Positions 22,148 through 30,965 of a stretch of DNA of 64,000 bases are shown here, piece after piece. The DNA lies in the NCBI GenBank assembly GCA_020637985.1, contig JACKJK010000010.1, positions 119,171-183,170 on the forward strand. The letters are read 5' to 3'. The DNA comes from Rhodobiaceae bacterium. GTDB taxonomy: Bacteria; Pseudomonadota; Alphaproteobacteria; Rhizobiales; Tepidamorphaceae. Numbering within the stretch: position 1 is the first letter of the stretch; every line of letters begins with the position of its first letter. The notes under the pieces are model-generated. The model did not search any database and was not told where the DNA came from. It saw only the letters and a program-made list of their open reading frames with translations. The translations under genes were made by a program, and so were the position numbers.

Positions 22148-22495
22148 ATGAGCGGTGCAGAGGCGATGGCGGGCGGTGCGGTGCAGGACGACATCCTGGC
22201 GATCGCGGAAAGCTGGGCCGGCGAGGGGCGCGATGTCGCGCTGGCAACGGTGATCGAGACCTGGGGTTCGGCGCCGCGGCCCGTCGGCAGCCACCTGGTG
22301 ATTGACGCCGACGGCGCCTTCATGGGGTCGGTGTCGGGCGGTTGCGTCGAGGGTGCCGTCGTCACCGAGGCGCTCGACGTGATCGGCAGCGGCAAGCCGA
22401 AGGTGCTGGAGTTCGGGGTTGCCGACGAGACGGCCTGGGAGGTCGGCCTGTCGTGCGGCGGGCGCATCCGCGTCTATGTCGAGAAGGTGGCCTGA
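22148..22495 (+). CDS. XdhC/CoxI-type protein, short N-terminal-domain form
   Basis: A 115-residue protein equal to the XdhC/CoxI N-terminal domain alone. The motifs TVIETWGSAPRPVGSHLVI and GSVSGGCVEGAVV are characteristic. XdhC proteins bind molybdenum cofactor and insert it, in sulfurated form, into hydroxylases. The next gene encodes the missing Rossmann-type domain, so the two halves of one XdhC are split into adjacent genes three bases apart. The start at 22148 has a GGAGG site 10 bases upstream. Confidence 0.88.
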   Translation: MSGAEAMAGGAVQDDILAIAESWAGEGRDVALATVIETWGSAPRPVGSHLVIDADGAFMGSVSGGCVEGAVVTEALDVIGSGKPKVLEFGVADETAWEVGLSCGGRIRVYVEKVA

Positions 22496-22498
22496 GCC

Positions 22499-23212
22499 AT
22501 GGATGCCACCCTGCTGAAGGCGCTGAACGAGGAACGCCGCAACCGCCGCGCCGCGCTGGTCATCACCGATCTCGGCAGCGGCGCGCAGCGGTTGGTGCGC
22601 GAAGCCGGGATCGGCGCGGAACCGGACGCCGGCGAACTGCGGCAGATGCTGCTGTCGGGCAAGAGCCGCACGCAGGCAACCGAGGCGGGCGAGCGGTTCA
22701 TCGCCGTGCACCTGCCGGCGACGAAGTTCGTCATCATCGGGGCGGTGCACATCTCGCAAGTGCTGGCGCCGATGGCGATGGCGACCGGCTTCGACGTCAC
22801 GGTGATCGATCCGCGCACGGCGTTCGCCACGCCGGAACGTTTCGCCGGGATCAACCTGCTCGCAGAATGGCCCGACGAGGTGCTCGGCGACGTCGGTCTC
22901 GACCGCTGGTGCGCCTTCGCTGCACTGACGCACGATCCCAAGATCGACGATATGCCGCTGGCCGCTGCGCTGAAGGCCGGCTGCTTCTATGTCGGCGCGC
23001 TCGGCAGCCGCAAGACGCATGCGAAACGGCTCGACAGGCTGATGCAGGCCGGCATCGGGCCGGAGTTTGCGGCGCGCATTCATGCCCCCATCGGCCTCGA
23101 CATCGGCGCGCAGAGCCCGGCGGAAATCGCGGTCTCGGTGCTTGCGGAGGCGATCGCGGCGCTGCGCGGGCGCGACGCCCGGCGCGACACGGCGGGTGGG
23201 GCAGCGGCGTGA
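22499..23212 (+). CDS. XdhC-family protein, Rossmann-domain form
   Basis: A 237-residue XdhC-family protein. After a short N-terminal region it has the Rossmann-like XdhC C-terminal domain (FVIIGAVHISQVLAPMAMATGF, then VIDPRTAFATPERF) and the conserved YVGALGSRKTHAKR motif. It follows the N-terminal-type XdhC by three bases and probably works with it in cofactor insertion. Its stop overlaps the GTG of the MocA-like gene by four bases. Confidence 0.88.
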   Translation: MDATLLKALNEERRNRRAALVITDLGSGAQRLVREAGIGAEPDAGELRQMLLSGKSRTQATEAGERFIAVHLPATKFVIIGAVHISQVLAPMAMATGFDVTVIDPRTAFATPERFAGINLLAEWPDEVLGDVGLDRWCAFAALTHDPKIDDMPLAAALKAGCFYVGALGSRKTHAKRLDRLMQAGIGPEFAARIHAPIGLDIGAQSPAEIAVSVLAEAIAALRGRDARRDTAGGAAA

Positions 23213-24828
23213 GGTTCGGTCCGCTCGACACGGCACTGGCGGAAGGCGCGATCCTGGCGCATTCGCTGACGTTCGGCGGGCGGACGATCAGGAAGGGCAC
23301 CCGCCTCACCAGGGAGGATGCCGCGGCGCTGGCTGCGGCGGGGCATCGGCAGATCATCGCGGCGCAGCTCGAAACCGGCGACGTGCACGAGGATGTCGCG
23401 GCGGAACGGGTCGCGCGGGCGCTGCTGGCAGATGGCGGCAATGTCCGGCTTGCGGCGGCTTTCACCGGGCGGGTCAACCTGCATGCGGCGACGCCGGGAC
23501 TGCTCGTTGTAGACCGCGCCGCCATCGACGCGGCGAACGCCATCGACGAGGCGATCACGGTGGCCACCCTGCCGGCTTTCGCCCGCGTCGCGCCGCAGAC
23601 GATGGTCGCGACCGTCAAGATCATTCCTTTCGCAGCGTCGAGGTTGTCGCTTGACGCGGTTTGCGCCGCCGTCGCAGGGGCGTTGCGGGTTGCCACCTAC
23701 CGGGCGCTGCGGGTCGGGCTGGTGGCGAGCGAGCTTGCCGCGCTGAAGGCAAGCGTGATGGACAAGACGGCGCGCATGCTGGGCGACCGGCTTGCGGTCC
23801 ACGGCGGAGGCATCGTGCGGGAGATCCGCTGTGCGCACGACGCCGATGCCATTGCCGCCGCGATTGCGGACCTGGACGCGGACGACTGCGACCTGACGGT
23901 AGTCTTCGGCGCCTCGGCGATCGTCGACCGGCGCGACGTCGTGCCCGCCGGCATCGAGCGGGCGGGCGGGCAGGTCGCGCACTTCGGCATGCCGGTCGAT
24001 CCTGGCAACCTGCTGCTGCTGGCAAGCCGCAGGGGCAAGCCGGTGCTGGGCGCGCCGGGGTGCGCGCGCAGCCCGCGCGAGAACGGCTTCGACTGGGTGC
24101 TCGACCGCATCGCGGCGGGCATCGAGGTGACGGCGGGCGACATCGCCGGGCTCGGCGTTGGCGGCCTGCTGATGGAGATCCCGTCGCGGCCGCAGCCGCG
24201 CAGCGGCAGACAGGCGGCGCCTGCCGTTGGCGAAGTCGCGGCCGTGGTGCTGGCCGCCGGGCGTTCCTCGCGCATGGGCGGGCCGCACAAGCTGCTCGAG
24301 CATGTCGGCGGCAAGGCGCTGGTGCGGCGCAGCGTCGAGGCGGTGCTGGCAAGCCGGGCGCGGCCCGTGGTGGTGGTCACCGGACACAGGGGCGATGAGG
24401 TCGCCGCCGCGCTGGATGGCCTCGACGTGCGCATCGTCGTCAACCCGGACTATGCGGACGGGCTGTCGACGTCGCTGCATGCGGGGCTTTCGGACCTGCC
24501 AGAGGGCGTTGCCGGGGCGATCGTGTGCCTTGCCGACATGCCGGGTGTGGATGCAGGTCTTCTCGACAAGCTCGTCGATGCGTTCCGCGCCGCGCCGGAA
24601 GGGGCGATCGTGGTGCCGACCGTCAACGGCAAGCGCGGCAACCCGGTGGTCTGGGCAAGGCGCTATTTCGCTGCCCTTGCCAGCGTCAGCGGCGATGTCG
24701 GCGGGCGCGCGCTGATCGGCGAGAATGCTGCGCGCGTCATCGAGGTTGCGCTCGACGACGACGCGGCGCTGGACGATATCGACACGCCGGAGGCGCTGGA
24801 CGCGGCGCGCAGGAGCTACGGCGAGTAG
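23209..24828 (+). CDS. MoeA-like/MocA-like fusion: molybdopterin-binding and cytidylyltransferase protein
   Basis: A 539-residue two-domain protein. Residues 1 to about 335 resemble the molybdopterin-binding domain family (MoeA/MogA-like; ends near GLGVGGLLMEIPSR). From about residue 343 a nucleotidyltransferase domain begins (VAAVVLAAGRSSRMGGPHKLLEH), the MocA signature. MocA makes molybdopterin cytosine dinucleotide, the cofactor of CoxL-type enzymes, so the fusion fits this cluster. The GTG start overlaps the previous stop by four bases; this is the last gene of the maturation operon. Confidence 0.88.
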   Translation: MRFGPLDTALAEGAILAHSLTFGGRTIRKGTRLTREDAAALAAAGHRQIIAAQLETGDVHEDVAAERVARALLADGGNVRLAAAFTGRVNLHAATPGLLVVDRAAIDAANAIDEAITVATLPAFARVAPQTMVATVKIIPFAASRLSLDAVCAAVAGALRVATYRALRVGLVASELAALKASVMDKTARMLGDRLAVHGGGIVREIRCAHDADAIAAAIADLDADDCDLTVVFGASAIVDRRDVVPAGIERAGGQVAHFGMPVDPGNLLLLASRRGKPVLGAPGCARSPRENGFDWVLDRIAAGIEVTAGDIAGLGVGGLLMEIPSRPQPRSGRQAAPAVGEVAAVVLAAGRSSRMGGPHKLLEHVGGKALVRRSVEAVLASRARPVVVVTGHRGDEVAAALDGLDVRIVVNPDYADGLSTSLHAGLSDLPEGVAGAIVCLADMPGVDAGLLDKLVDAFRAAPEGAIVVPTVNGKRGNPVVWARRYFAALASVSGDVGGRALIGENAARVIEVALDDDAALDDIDTPEALDAARRSYGE

Positions 24829-24962
24829 GCGGGCGACTGGCAGCACTCGTTCCAGTATGCTGCTAACTATCTGATTTGCAACGATTAATTAGGGTTTGCA
24901 GGTTGCAATACCGTTAATCCGTGCGGCAGAATTCGCGCGGTGAAACGATTGCGAGGTGCTCC

Positions 24963-25232
24963 ATGATCTGCAACGCGTTTGCGCGGCAAATGGCGGGCTA
25001 CGGCCTCACCACCGCGCGTATCCTCTACCGGCTGCCCGATCACCCCGGCCTGCTGCAGGAATTCATCTGGCAGACGCACGACCTTGCGCCGGAGTTTCCC
25101 GAACTGCGGCGCTTCGTCGATTTCTGGAAGGCGGAAATCGAGGGGCCGCTGCATTCGGTGTTCTATGCCCACAAGCGCCTGATCGGGCCGAACGAATGGC
25201 GCACGCTCGACGGAGAACTCTTGCTGAACTAG
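24963..25232 (+). CDS. usg: Usg-family protein
   Basis: An 89-residue protein matching the small Usg family first named for its place upstream of trp genes in Caulobacter. The core YGLTTARILYRLPDHPGLLQ and EIEGPLHSVFYAHKRLI are strongly conserved. Function is unknown; it is probably cytoplasmic. An AT-rich stretch (about 24860-24915) upstream, with three TTGCA-type words, is the likely promoter area. No trp gene is adjacent here. Confidence 0.88.
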   Translation: MICNAFARQMAGYGLTTARILYRLPDHPGLLQEFIWQTHDLAPEFPELRRFVDFWKAEIEGPLHSVFYAHKRLIGPNEWRTLDGELLLN

Positions 25233-25422
25233 GGTCGGGAAACTGGGCAAGATCACGTGCCAAGCCGTCGAAAAGAGCGCGGGAATGGATCCGTTTCGAG
25301 TGGTCCAAGCTTGGATTTTCGGCTTTCGTCCCCATCTGCATGCGAGAGCCAGCGGCGACGGCGCATTGCTGCGTCATCGGATACAGGGCTGAGCTTCCGT
25401 AACGGCAAGCAGGGGACTGGCA

Positions 25423-26337
25423 ATGACCGCGCCAAACGGAATCGCGTTCCTGGGCACCGGCCTGATGGGCGCGCCGATGGTGCGGCGCTTGCTGGCGGCC
25501 GGCTTCGACGTCACCGTGTGGAACCGGACGCGCGAGAAGGCCGAAGCGCTCGCCCTCGCAGGAGCCCGGCTCGCAGACAAGCCATCGGCTGCCGTTGCCG
25601 GCGCCGGCGTCGTGATCACGATGCTGGAAAGCGGTCCGATCGTCTCGGACGTGGTGTTTCGCAAGGGCGTGGCGTCAGCGATGCGGCAGGACACGACCTT
25701 CATCGACATGAGTTCGACGCCGCCGAGCACGGCGCGCAAGCACTCCGAGAAACTCGCCGAAGGCGGGATCGTGGCGATCGATGCGCCGGTTTCCGGCGGC
25801 ACCGTCGGTGCCGAGCAGGGGACGCTGGCGATCATGGCTGGCGGCGATGCGCGGCGGATCGCGGATCTCAAGCCGGTGTTCGACGCCATGGGGCGCGTGA
25901 TCCATGTCGGCCCGGCGGGCGCAGGACAGCTTGCCAAGCTCGCCAATCAGGCGATCGTCGCAGTGACAATCGGCGCGGTGGCGGAAGGCTTGCTGCTGGC
26001 GGCGGCCGGCGGGGCAGACCCCGCGTCGGTACGCGACGCGATCCGCGGAGGCTTCGCCGAAAGCCGTATCCTCGACCTGCATGGGGCGCGGATGGTGGCG
26101 CGCGACTTCGTGCCCGGCGCTCCCTCGCGCATCCAGCTCAAGGACCTCGACACGATCCTCGCCGAAGCCCAGTCGCTCGGCCTCGACCTGCCGCTGGTTC
26201 GCAATGTGCGCGACCGCTTCGCGATGCTGTGCAACGCGGGTCTCGGCGAGACCGACCATTCGGCGCTGCTGCTGGAACTGGAACAACGCAACATGCCGGT
26301 GCGGCTGGGAGATGCGCCCAACAGGATGCCCGGGTGA
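25423..26337 (+). CDS. NAD(P)-dependent beta-hydroxyacid dehydrogenase (GarR/3-hydroxyisobutyrate dehydrogenase family)
   Basis: A 304-residue oxidoreductase. The Rossmann motif FLGTGLMGAPMVRRLLAAGF is at the N-terminus, DAPVSGGTVGAEQGTLAIMAGG is the substrate-binding signature, and the catalytic lysine is in GQLAKLANQ. Members reduce tartronate semialdehyde or oxidise 3-hydroxyisobutyrate; the sequence alone does not decide. A CueR-type regulator follows 24 bp downstream on the same strand. Confidence 0.9.
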   Translation: MTAPNGIAFLGTGLMGAPMVRRLLAAGFDVTVWNRTREKAEALALAGARLADKPSAAVAGAGVVITMLESGPIVSDVVFRKGVASAMRQDTTFIDMSSTPPSTARKHSEKLAEGGIVAIDAPVSGGTVGAEQGTLAIMAGGDARRIADLKPVFDAMGRVIHVGPAGAGQLAKLANQAIVAVTIGAVAEGLLLAAAGGADPASVRDAIRGGFAESRILDLHGARMVARDFVPGAPSRIQLKDLDTILAEAQSLGLDLPLVRNVRDRFAMLCNAGLGETDHSALLLELEQRNMPVRLGDAPNRMPG

Positions 26338-26361
26338 GCACATGAACGAGGGAGCGTGGAG

Positions 26362-26775
26362 ATGAACATTTCCCGGGCGGCGGAATTCTCCGGACTGCCG
26401 GCGAAGACGATCCGCTACTACGAGGACATCGGGCTGGTGAGGCCGGGTCGCGCCGCCAACGGCTACCGCGACTATTCGCGCGAGGACCTGGAAACGCTGC
26501 ACTTCGTGGCGCGGGCCCGCGACCTTGGCTTCAGCATCGACGATTGCCGGCACCTGCTGTCGCTCTACCGCGACCGGGAGCGCGCAAGCGCCGATGTGCA
26601 CAAGCTGGCGTCTGCGCGCATTGCCGAGATCGAGGACAAGATCGCGGTGCTTTCCTCGATGAAGGATACGCTGGAACGCCTCGTCAGCGCCTGCCACGGG
26701 GACGCGCGCCCCGACTGTCCTATCCTCGAAGACCTCGCCGGGGCGAAGCCGTGCCGGAGGAAAGAGGGGGACTAG
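26362..26775 (+). CDS. cueR: Cu(I)-responsive MerR-family regulator (CueR/HmrR-type)
   Basis: A 137-residue MerR-type regulator. The N-terminal winged helix (ISRAAEFSGLPAKTIRYYEDIGLVRP) and long dimerisation helix are clear, and the metal loop has Cys111 and Cys119 spaced as in CueR (CHGDARPDC). It would activate copper export genes, but no copA or chaperone gene lies in the window. An upstream GTG two codons earlier is a weaker start. It is convergent with the Anbu gene; stops overlap at 26772-26775. Confidence 0.9.
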   Translation: MNISRAAEFSGLPAKTIRYYEDIGLVRPGRAANGYRDYSREDLETLHFVARARDLGFSIDDCRHLLSLYRDRERASADVHKLASARIAEIEDKIAVLSSMKDTLERLVSACHGDARPDCPILEDLAGAKPCRRKEGD

Positions 26776-27533
26776 TTGCCGCCCCCGCCAATGTTGGTGC
26801 CGCAATACGGTGGTCGGGGAATGGCACGGTGGGCTTCTGAAAGCGCGTTCGACCAGCTTTCACGCAGGTTCTCGAAATAGGCGTCCGCGTGGTCGATGCG
26901 ATGGACCATCTCGGTCTTCAGCGCGTCGCGGCGGCACACCATCATGTCGATCGGCATGCCGACGCCGAGGTTCGAGCGCATCGTCGAATCCATCGAGATC
27001 AGGCCAAGCTTCAGCGCGTCGTAGATCTCGGTGTCGAAGCCGACGGCGCGATCGAGGATCGGCTTGCCGTACTTGTGCTCGCCGATCTGCAGGTAGGGCG
27101 TGTCGCTCGACGACTTGATGAAATTGCCTGCCGAGTAGACCTGGAACAGGCGCAGCCGGCCGCCGCGCACCTGGCCGCCGAGCAGGAACATGACGTCGAA
27201 GCGGGTGTTCTGCGCCTCCATCGACGGACCGTCGGTCTGGTAGACGGTCTGCACGGCGCGGCCGATCAGTTGGGCTGCGGCGAACATGCTGGGCACGGTG
27301 TAGAGCGTCTCGCCATCGCCGTCGTCTTCCCGGGCGCCTTCCGAGACGAGCTGGATGACGGCTTGCGTGGCGGCGAGATTGCCTGCCGTGGCAACCGAAA
27401 TCACCCGTTCGCCCGGCACCTCGAACAGGTGCAGCTTGCGGAAGGTCGAGATGTTGTCGAGGCCGGCGTTGGTGCGGGTGTCCGCGATCATCACCAGGCC
27501 ATCGTTGACCAGGATACCGACGCAGTAGGTCAT
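26772..27533 (-). CDS. Anbu-type proteasome-like peptidase
   Basis: A 253-residue protein of the Ntn-hydrolase proteasome superfamily, Anbu branch. Met removal exposes Thr at the N-terminus (MTYCVGILVNDGLVMIADTRTNAG), the expected nucleophile, with the usual lysine in FRKLHLFE. It is the last gene of a minus-strand four-gene set with ATP-grasp, alpha-E and transglutaminase genes, the classic Anbu neighbourhood. Such sets have been predicted to make and trim a peptide-like product, which remains unidentified. The extreme C-terminus is glycine-rich. Confidence 0.93.
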   Translation of the reverse strand: MTYCVGILVNDGLVMIADTRTNAGLDNISTFRKLHLFEVPGERVISVATAGNLAATQAVIQLVSEGAREDDGDGETLYTVPSMFAAAQLIGRAVQTVYQTDGPSMEAQNTRFDVMFLLGGQVRGGRLRLFQVYSAGNFIKSSSDTPYLQIGEHKYGKPILDRAVGFDTEIYDALKLGLISMDSTMRSNLGVGMPIDMMVCRRDALKTEMVHRIDHADAYFENLRESWSNALSEAHRAIPRPPYCGTNIGGGGN

Positions 27534-27558
27534 CTGAGTTTTCCCGAAAGGCCTGGCG

Positions 27559-28374
27559 CTATTGCTGGCTGGCGCCGTGTTGAACCTGGATGCTGACGTC
27601 CAGCGTTTCGTGGGCGCCACCTGTGCGTACACCGCGTACCGGGCTTGCGTCCAGATAGTCGAGGCCGATCGCGACGCGGATATAGGCATCCGTGGCGCAG
27701 ATCGCATTGGTTGGGTCGAAGCCGATCCAGCCGACACCGGGCACGTGTACCTCTGCCCAGCCATGGCCGGCTTCGTAGTGCTCGCGCCCGTCGGACTGGC
27801 GCATGTAACCGCTGACGTAGCGGGCGGGGAACTTCAGGCTGCGGGCGGCCGCGATGAAGATATGCGCGAAGTCCTGGCAAACGCCCTTGGCGTCGGCGAA
27901 GGCTTCGTCGGCGGTCGTGTGAACGTGGGTGACGTCGACGTCGAAGGTCATGCGGTCCGACAACGCGGCCATCAGCGCGTGCAGGGCGTCGAGCCGGTCG
28001 CGCCCGTCGGCAGCGTCGCGGGCGAAATCCGCGATCGTGCGATCCGCGGTCGTCAGCGGTGTCTGGCGCAGGTAGAGGCCGAGCGGCAGGCGCTCCTGCG
28101 TGCCGTGAAGAATGCCGCTGGTGTCCTCGGTCAGGACCTCGCCCTCGACCGTCACGGTGAGGGCATCGAGCGGTCCTTCGGCGCAGAACGAATGAACGAT
28201 GTTGCCGAAGCTGTCCTCGCTCGGCTTGAGGGTGGCGTCGTGGTCGACGTCGATGCGCCAGCGCACGACGTGCAGCCCGTCATAGGGGCGCGGGGTCAGG
28301 CGCAGCATCTGCACGACGCCGCGGACCGGCGTCTCGTAGGTGTATCGGGTCGTATGCTGGAGCTTGAGGTGCAT
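27559..28374 (-). CDS. Transglutaminase-like cysteine protease of the Anbu cluster
   Basis: A 271-residue protein with the N-terminal beta domain (LKLQHTTRYTYETPVRGVVQMLRL) and a transglutaminase core. The triad is present: Cys in AKGVCQDFAHIFIAAAR, His in GHGWAEVHVPG and Asp in GFDPTN. Proteins of this type hydrolyse or transfer amide bonds. It is 25 bp upstream of the Anbu gene and 33 bp downstream of the alpha-E gene. Confidence 0.92.
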   Translation of the reverse strand: MHLKLQHTTRYTYETPVRGVVQMLRLTPRPYDGLHVVRWRIDVDHDATLKPSEDSFGNIVHSFCAEGPLDALTVTVEGEVLTEDTSGILHGTQERLPLGLYLRQTPLTTADRTIADFARDAADGRDRLDALHALMAALSDRMTFDVDVTHVHTTADEAFADAKGVCQDFAHIFIAAARSLKFPARYVSGYMRQSDGREHYEAGHGWAEVHVPGVGWIGFDPTNAICATDAYIRVAIGLDYLDASPVRGVRTGGAHETLDVSIQVQHGASQQ

Positions 28375-28407
28375 GGCGTGGCGGGTGCTGCGATTCTGCA
28401 GTTCGTA

Positions 28408-29355
28408 TCAGATGAGATTGTACTGTTCCGCGATCGCCGTGCCGAGCCTGTTGTTCTCGGCCAGGAAGTCGGACAGGAATTCGTGCAGGCCCTGCTTGAA
28501 GACATCGTCGGTGCGTGTGTTGGCAAGGCGTGAATGGGTGGCGCGCGCCGCCCTCTGTGCCGGTCCCTGCCGCCCGTAGGCCAGCGCAAGCTCGTCCAGG
28601 AAGGTGGTGATGTTGTCGTAGCAGCTTGCCAGCGAGCGCGGCATCTCCTCGCGCAGGATCAGCAGATCGGCGATCAGCCAGGGCTTCAGCGCCTGGCGAT
28701 AAACCCAGTGATAGGCGGTCAGCGCGGAGACCGAGCGCAGGATCGCCGCCCACTGGTAGTAGTCGAGGCTGCCGCCGATATCCGCGTGCTCGGGCAGCAG
28801 CAGGTGGTATTTCACGTCGAGGATGCGGGCAGTGTTGTCGGCGCGCTCGATGTAGAACCCCAGCCGCGTGAACCAGTAGCGTTCGTCGCGCAGCATGTTG
28901 CGGAAGGCGGTGCCGCTGACGCGCAGCGAGACGTCGAGCACCCAGCGCAGGAAGTCCTGCCGCTGGCGGCGCGAACCGCCAGCCCTCTCGATATCCCTGA
29001 ACTCGAGGTAGGCGGAATTGATCGCCTCCCAGGTCTCGGTCGTCAGCGCCGGGCGCACCGAGCGTGCGTTCTGGCGCGCCATGGCAACGCAGGACTTGAT
29101 GGAGGAGGGATTGGCTTCGTCGAAGGCGAGATAGGCGAAGACGCTTTCCTCGTCCGGCGCGCGGCCGGTCGCGGTGAAGGCATGGAGCTGGCCGGCGGCG
29201 GCGAGCGCGGAGGTCCATTCGTTGGTCTCCCCGCCGATCACCTGCGGCACGTCGGAAATCCGCCTGGCGGCGCCGAGGATGCGCGCAATGCTCTCGGCGC
29301 GCTCGACGTAACGCGACATCCAGAAGAGGTCGTTGGCCGTGCTGGCGAGCATCAT
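28408..29355 (-). CDS. Alpha-E domain protein of the Anbu cluster
   Basis: A 315-residue all-helical protein of the alpha-E family. The start LASTANDLFWMSRYVERAESIARIL is diagnostic, and the ERADNTARILDVKYHLLLP segment repeats the pattern. The biochemical role is unknown; it nearly always sits beside a circularly permuted ATP-grasp protein, as here (34 bp away), and may help bind its product. Two adjacent ATG codons are possible starts. Confidence 0.92.
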   Translation of the reverse strand: MMLASTANDLFWMSRYVERAESIARILGAARRISDVPQVIGGETNEWTSALAAAGQLHAFTATGRAPDEESVFAYLAFDEANPSSIKSCVAMARQNARSVRPALTTETWEAINSAYLEFRDIERAGGSRRQRQDFLRWVLDVSLRVSGTAFRNMLRDERYWFTRLGFYIERADNTARILDVKYHLLLPEHADIGGSLDYYQWAAILRSVSALTAYHWVYRQALKPWLIADLLILREEMPRSLASCYDNITTFLDELALAYGRQGPAQRAARATHSRLANTRTDDVFKQGLHEFLSDFLAENNRLGTAIAEQYNLI

Positions 29356-29389
29356 GGCGCCTCTCCAATTCCGGTCTTGCAGCGCGGTG

Positions 29390-30856
29390 TCATTCTTCCA
29401 GCACCCAGGTGTCCTTGGTGCCGCCCCCCTGGCTGGAATTGACCACCAGCGAGCCCTCCCGCAACGCGACGCGCGTCAGTCCGCCGGGCACGATCCGGGT
29501 GCCGCTGGCGCCGGTCAGGACGAAGGGGCGCAGATCGACGTGGCGCGGCGCGATGCAACCATCTACGTAGGTCGGGCAGGTGGACAGCGCCAGCGTCGGC
29601 TGGGCGATGAAGTTGTCGGGCTGCTTCTTCAGTTTCTCGGAGAAGGCGGCGCGTTCGGCCTGCGTGGACGCCGGGCCGACCAGCATGCCGTAGCCGCCGG
29701 ACCCGTGCACCTCCTTGACGACGAGTTCGCCGAGGTGGTCGAGCACGTAGGCCAGCGCCTCGGGCTCGCGGCAACGCCACGTCGGCACGTTGTGCAGCAG
29801 CGGGTCGGCGCCGGTGTAGAAGCGCACGATCTCGGGCATGTAGCTGTAGATCGCCTTGTCGTCGGAAATGCCGGTGCCGACCGCGTTGGCGAGCGTCACC
29901 GTGCCGGCGCGGTAGCAGGAAAACAGCCCTGGTACGCCGAGCATGGAATCAGGACGGAACGTGAGGGGGTCGAGGAAGTCGTCGTCGACGCGGCGGTAGA
30001 CGACGTCGACGCGCTTGGGTCCCTGCGTGGTGCGCATGTAGAGGATGTCGTCGCGCACGAACAGGTCGCGCCCCTCGACCAGTTCCACGCCGAGCTTGTC
30101 GGCGAGAAACGAGTGCTCGTAGAAGGCGGAATTGTACGACCCCGGCGTCAGCACCACGATCGTCGTGTCGCCCGACGAATTCACCGGCTTGAGTGATTCC
30201 AGGACCGCGAGCAGTTCGTCGGCGTAGCGCTCGACCGGCTGAACGCGGTTGCGCCCCAGCAGGTCGGGGAACAGCAGGTGCGTCACCTCGCGGTTGTCCA
30301 GCATGTAGGACACGCCCGACGGCGTGCGCGCGTTGTCCTCGAGCACGTAGAAGTCGTCGGCATCGACGCGCACGATGTCGATGCCGGCGATCGGGACGGG
30401 GACATTGCCGGGGATGGCGATGCCGATCATCTCCGGGCGGAAGGCTGGGTTGGCGTAGATCAGTTCCTCGGGAATGATCCCGGCCTTGAGGATTTCCGCC
30501 TTGCTGTAGAGGTCGACGATCAGCGCGTTGATCGCCTGCACGCGCTGGGTCAGGCCTTCCGACAGGCGGTTCCATTCGGCGCCGCTCAGCACCCGCGGGA
30601 TGAGGTCGTAGGGGATCAGGCGTTCCTCGGCGTCCTTGTCGCCGTAGACCGCGAAGGTGATGCCGCTGCGGCGGAACAGCGCTTCGGCTTCGAGCTTGCG
30701 CTGGTCGAGCAGGTCGGTCGGCGTCTCTTCGAGCCAGTCCTTCAGGGCGCGATAGGCTTCACGGCATTCGCCGTCGAAACCGTTCATCTCGTCGAAGGGT
30801 TTCCCCGACCCGATCGGCTCGCTGCCCTTGGCCGTTTTTCCCATGACCCCCGCCAT
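29390..30856 (-). CDS. Circularly permuted type 2 ATP-grasp protein of the Anbu cluster
   Basis: A 488-residue ATP-grasp-type ligase. The order of motifs is permuted (DDFYVLEDNARTPSGVSYML, then VVKEVHGSGGYGMLVGP). It would join amino or carboxyl groups with ATP, giving a peptide-like product. The ATG at 30856 was chosen because an AGAGGA ribosome site lies about six bases upstream; another ATG four codons later is possible. It is the first gene of the operon; the promoter must lie in the 110 bp before it. Confidence 0.92.
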   Translation of the reverse strand: MAGVMGKTAKGSEPIGSGKPFDEMNGFDGECREAYRALKDWLEETPTDLLDQRKLEAEALFRRSGITFAVYGDKDAEERLIPYDLIPRVLSGAEWNRLSEGLTQRVQAINALIVDLYSKAEILKAGIIPEELIYANPAFRPEMIGIAIPGNVPVPIAGIDIVRVDADDFYVLEDNARTPSGVSYMLDNREVTHLLFPDLLGRNRVQPVERYADELLAVLESLKPVNSSGDTTIVVLTPGSYNSAFYEHSFLADKLGVELVEGRDLFVRDDILYMRTTQGPKRVDVVYRRVDDDFLDPLTFRPDSMLGVPGLFSCYRAGTVTLANAVGTGISDDKAIYSYMPEIVRFYTGADPLLHNVPTWRCREPEALAYVLDHLGELVVKEVHGSGGYGMLVGPASTQAERAAFSEKLKKQPDNFIAQPTLALSTCPTYVDGCIAPRHVDLRPFVLTGASGTRIVPGGLTRVALREGSLVVNSSQGGGTKDTWVLEE

Positions 30857-30965
30857 ATTTATCCTCTGTGGTAATTGCACAACCAAACCGGTCCGGGATC
30901 AAGCCTGAAACCACCTCGCCCTGCCGAATTCGACGTCATGCCCAAAATATGGGCAAATCCGAATA

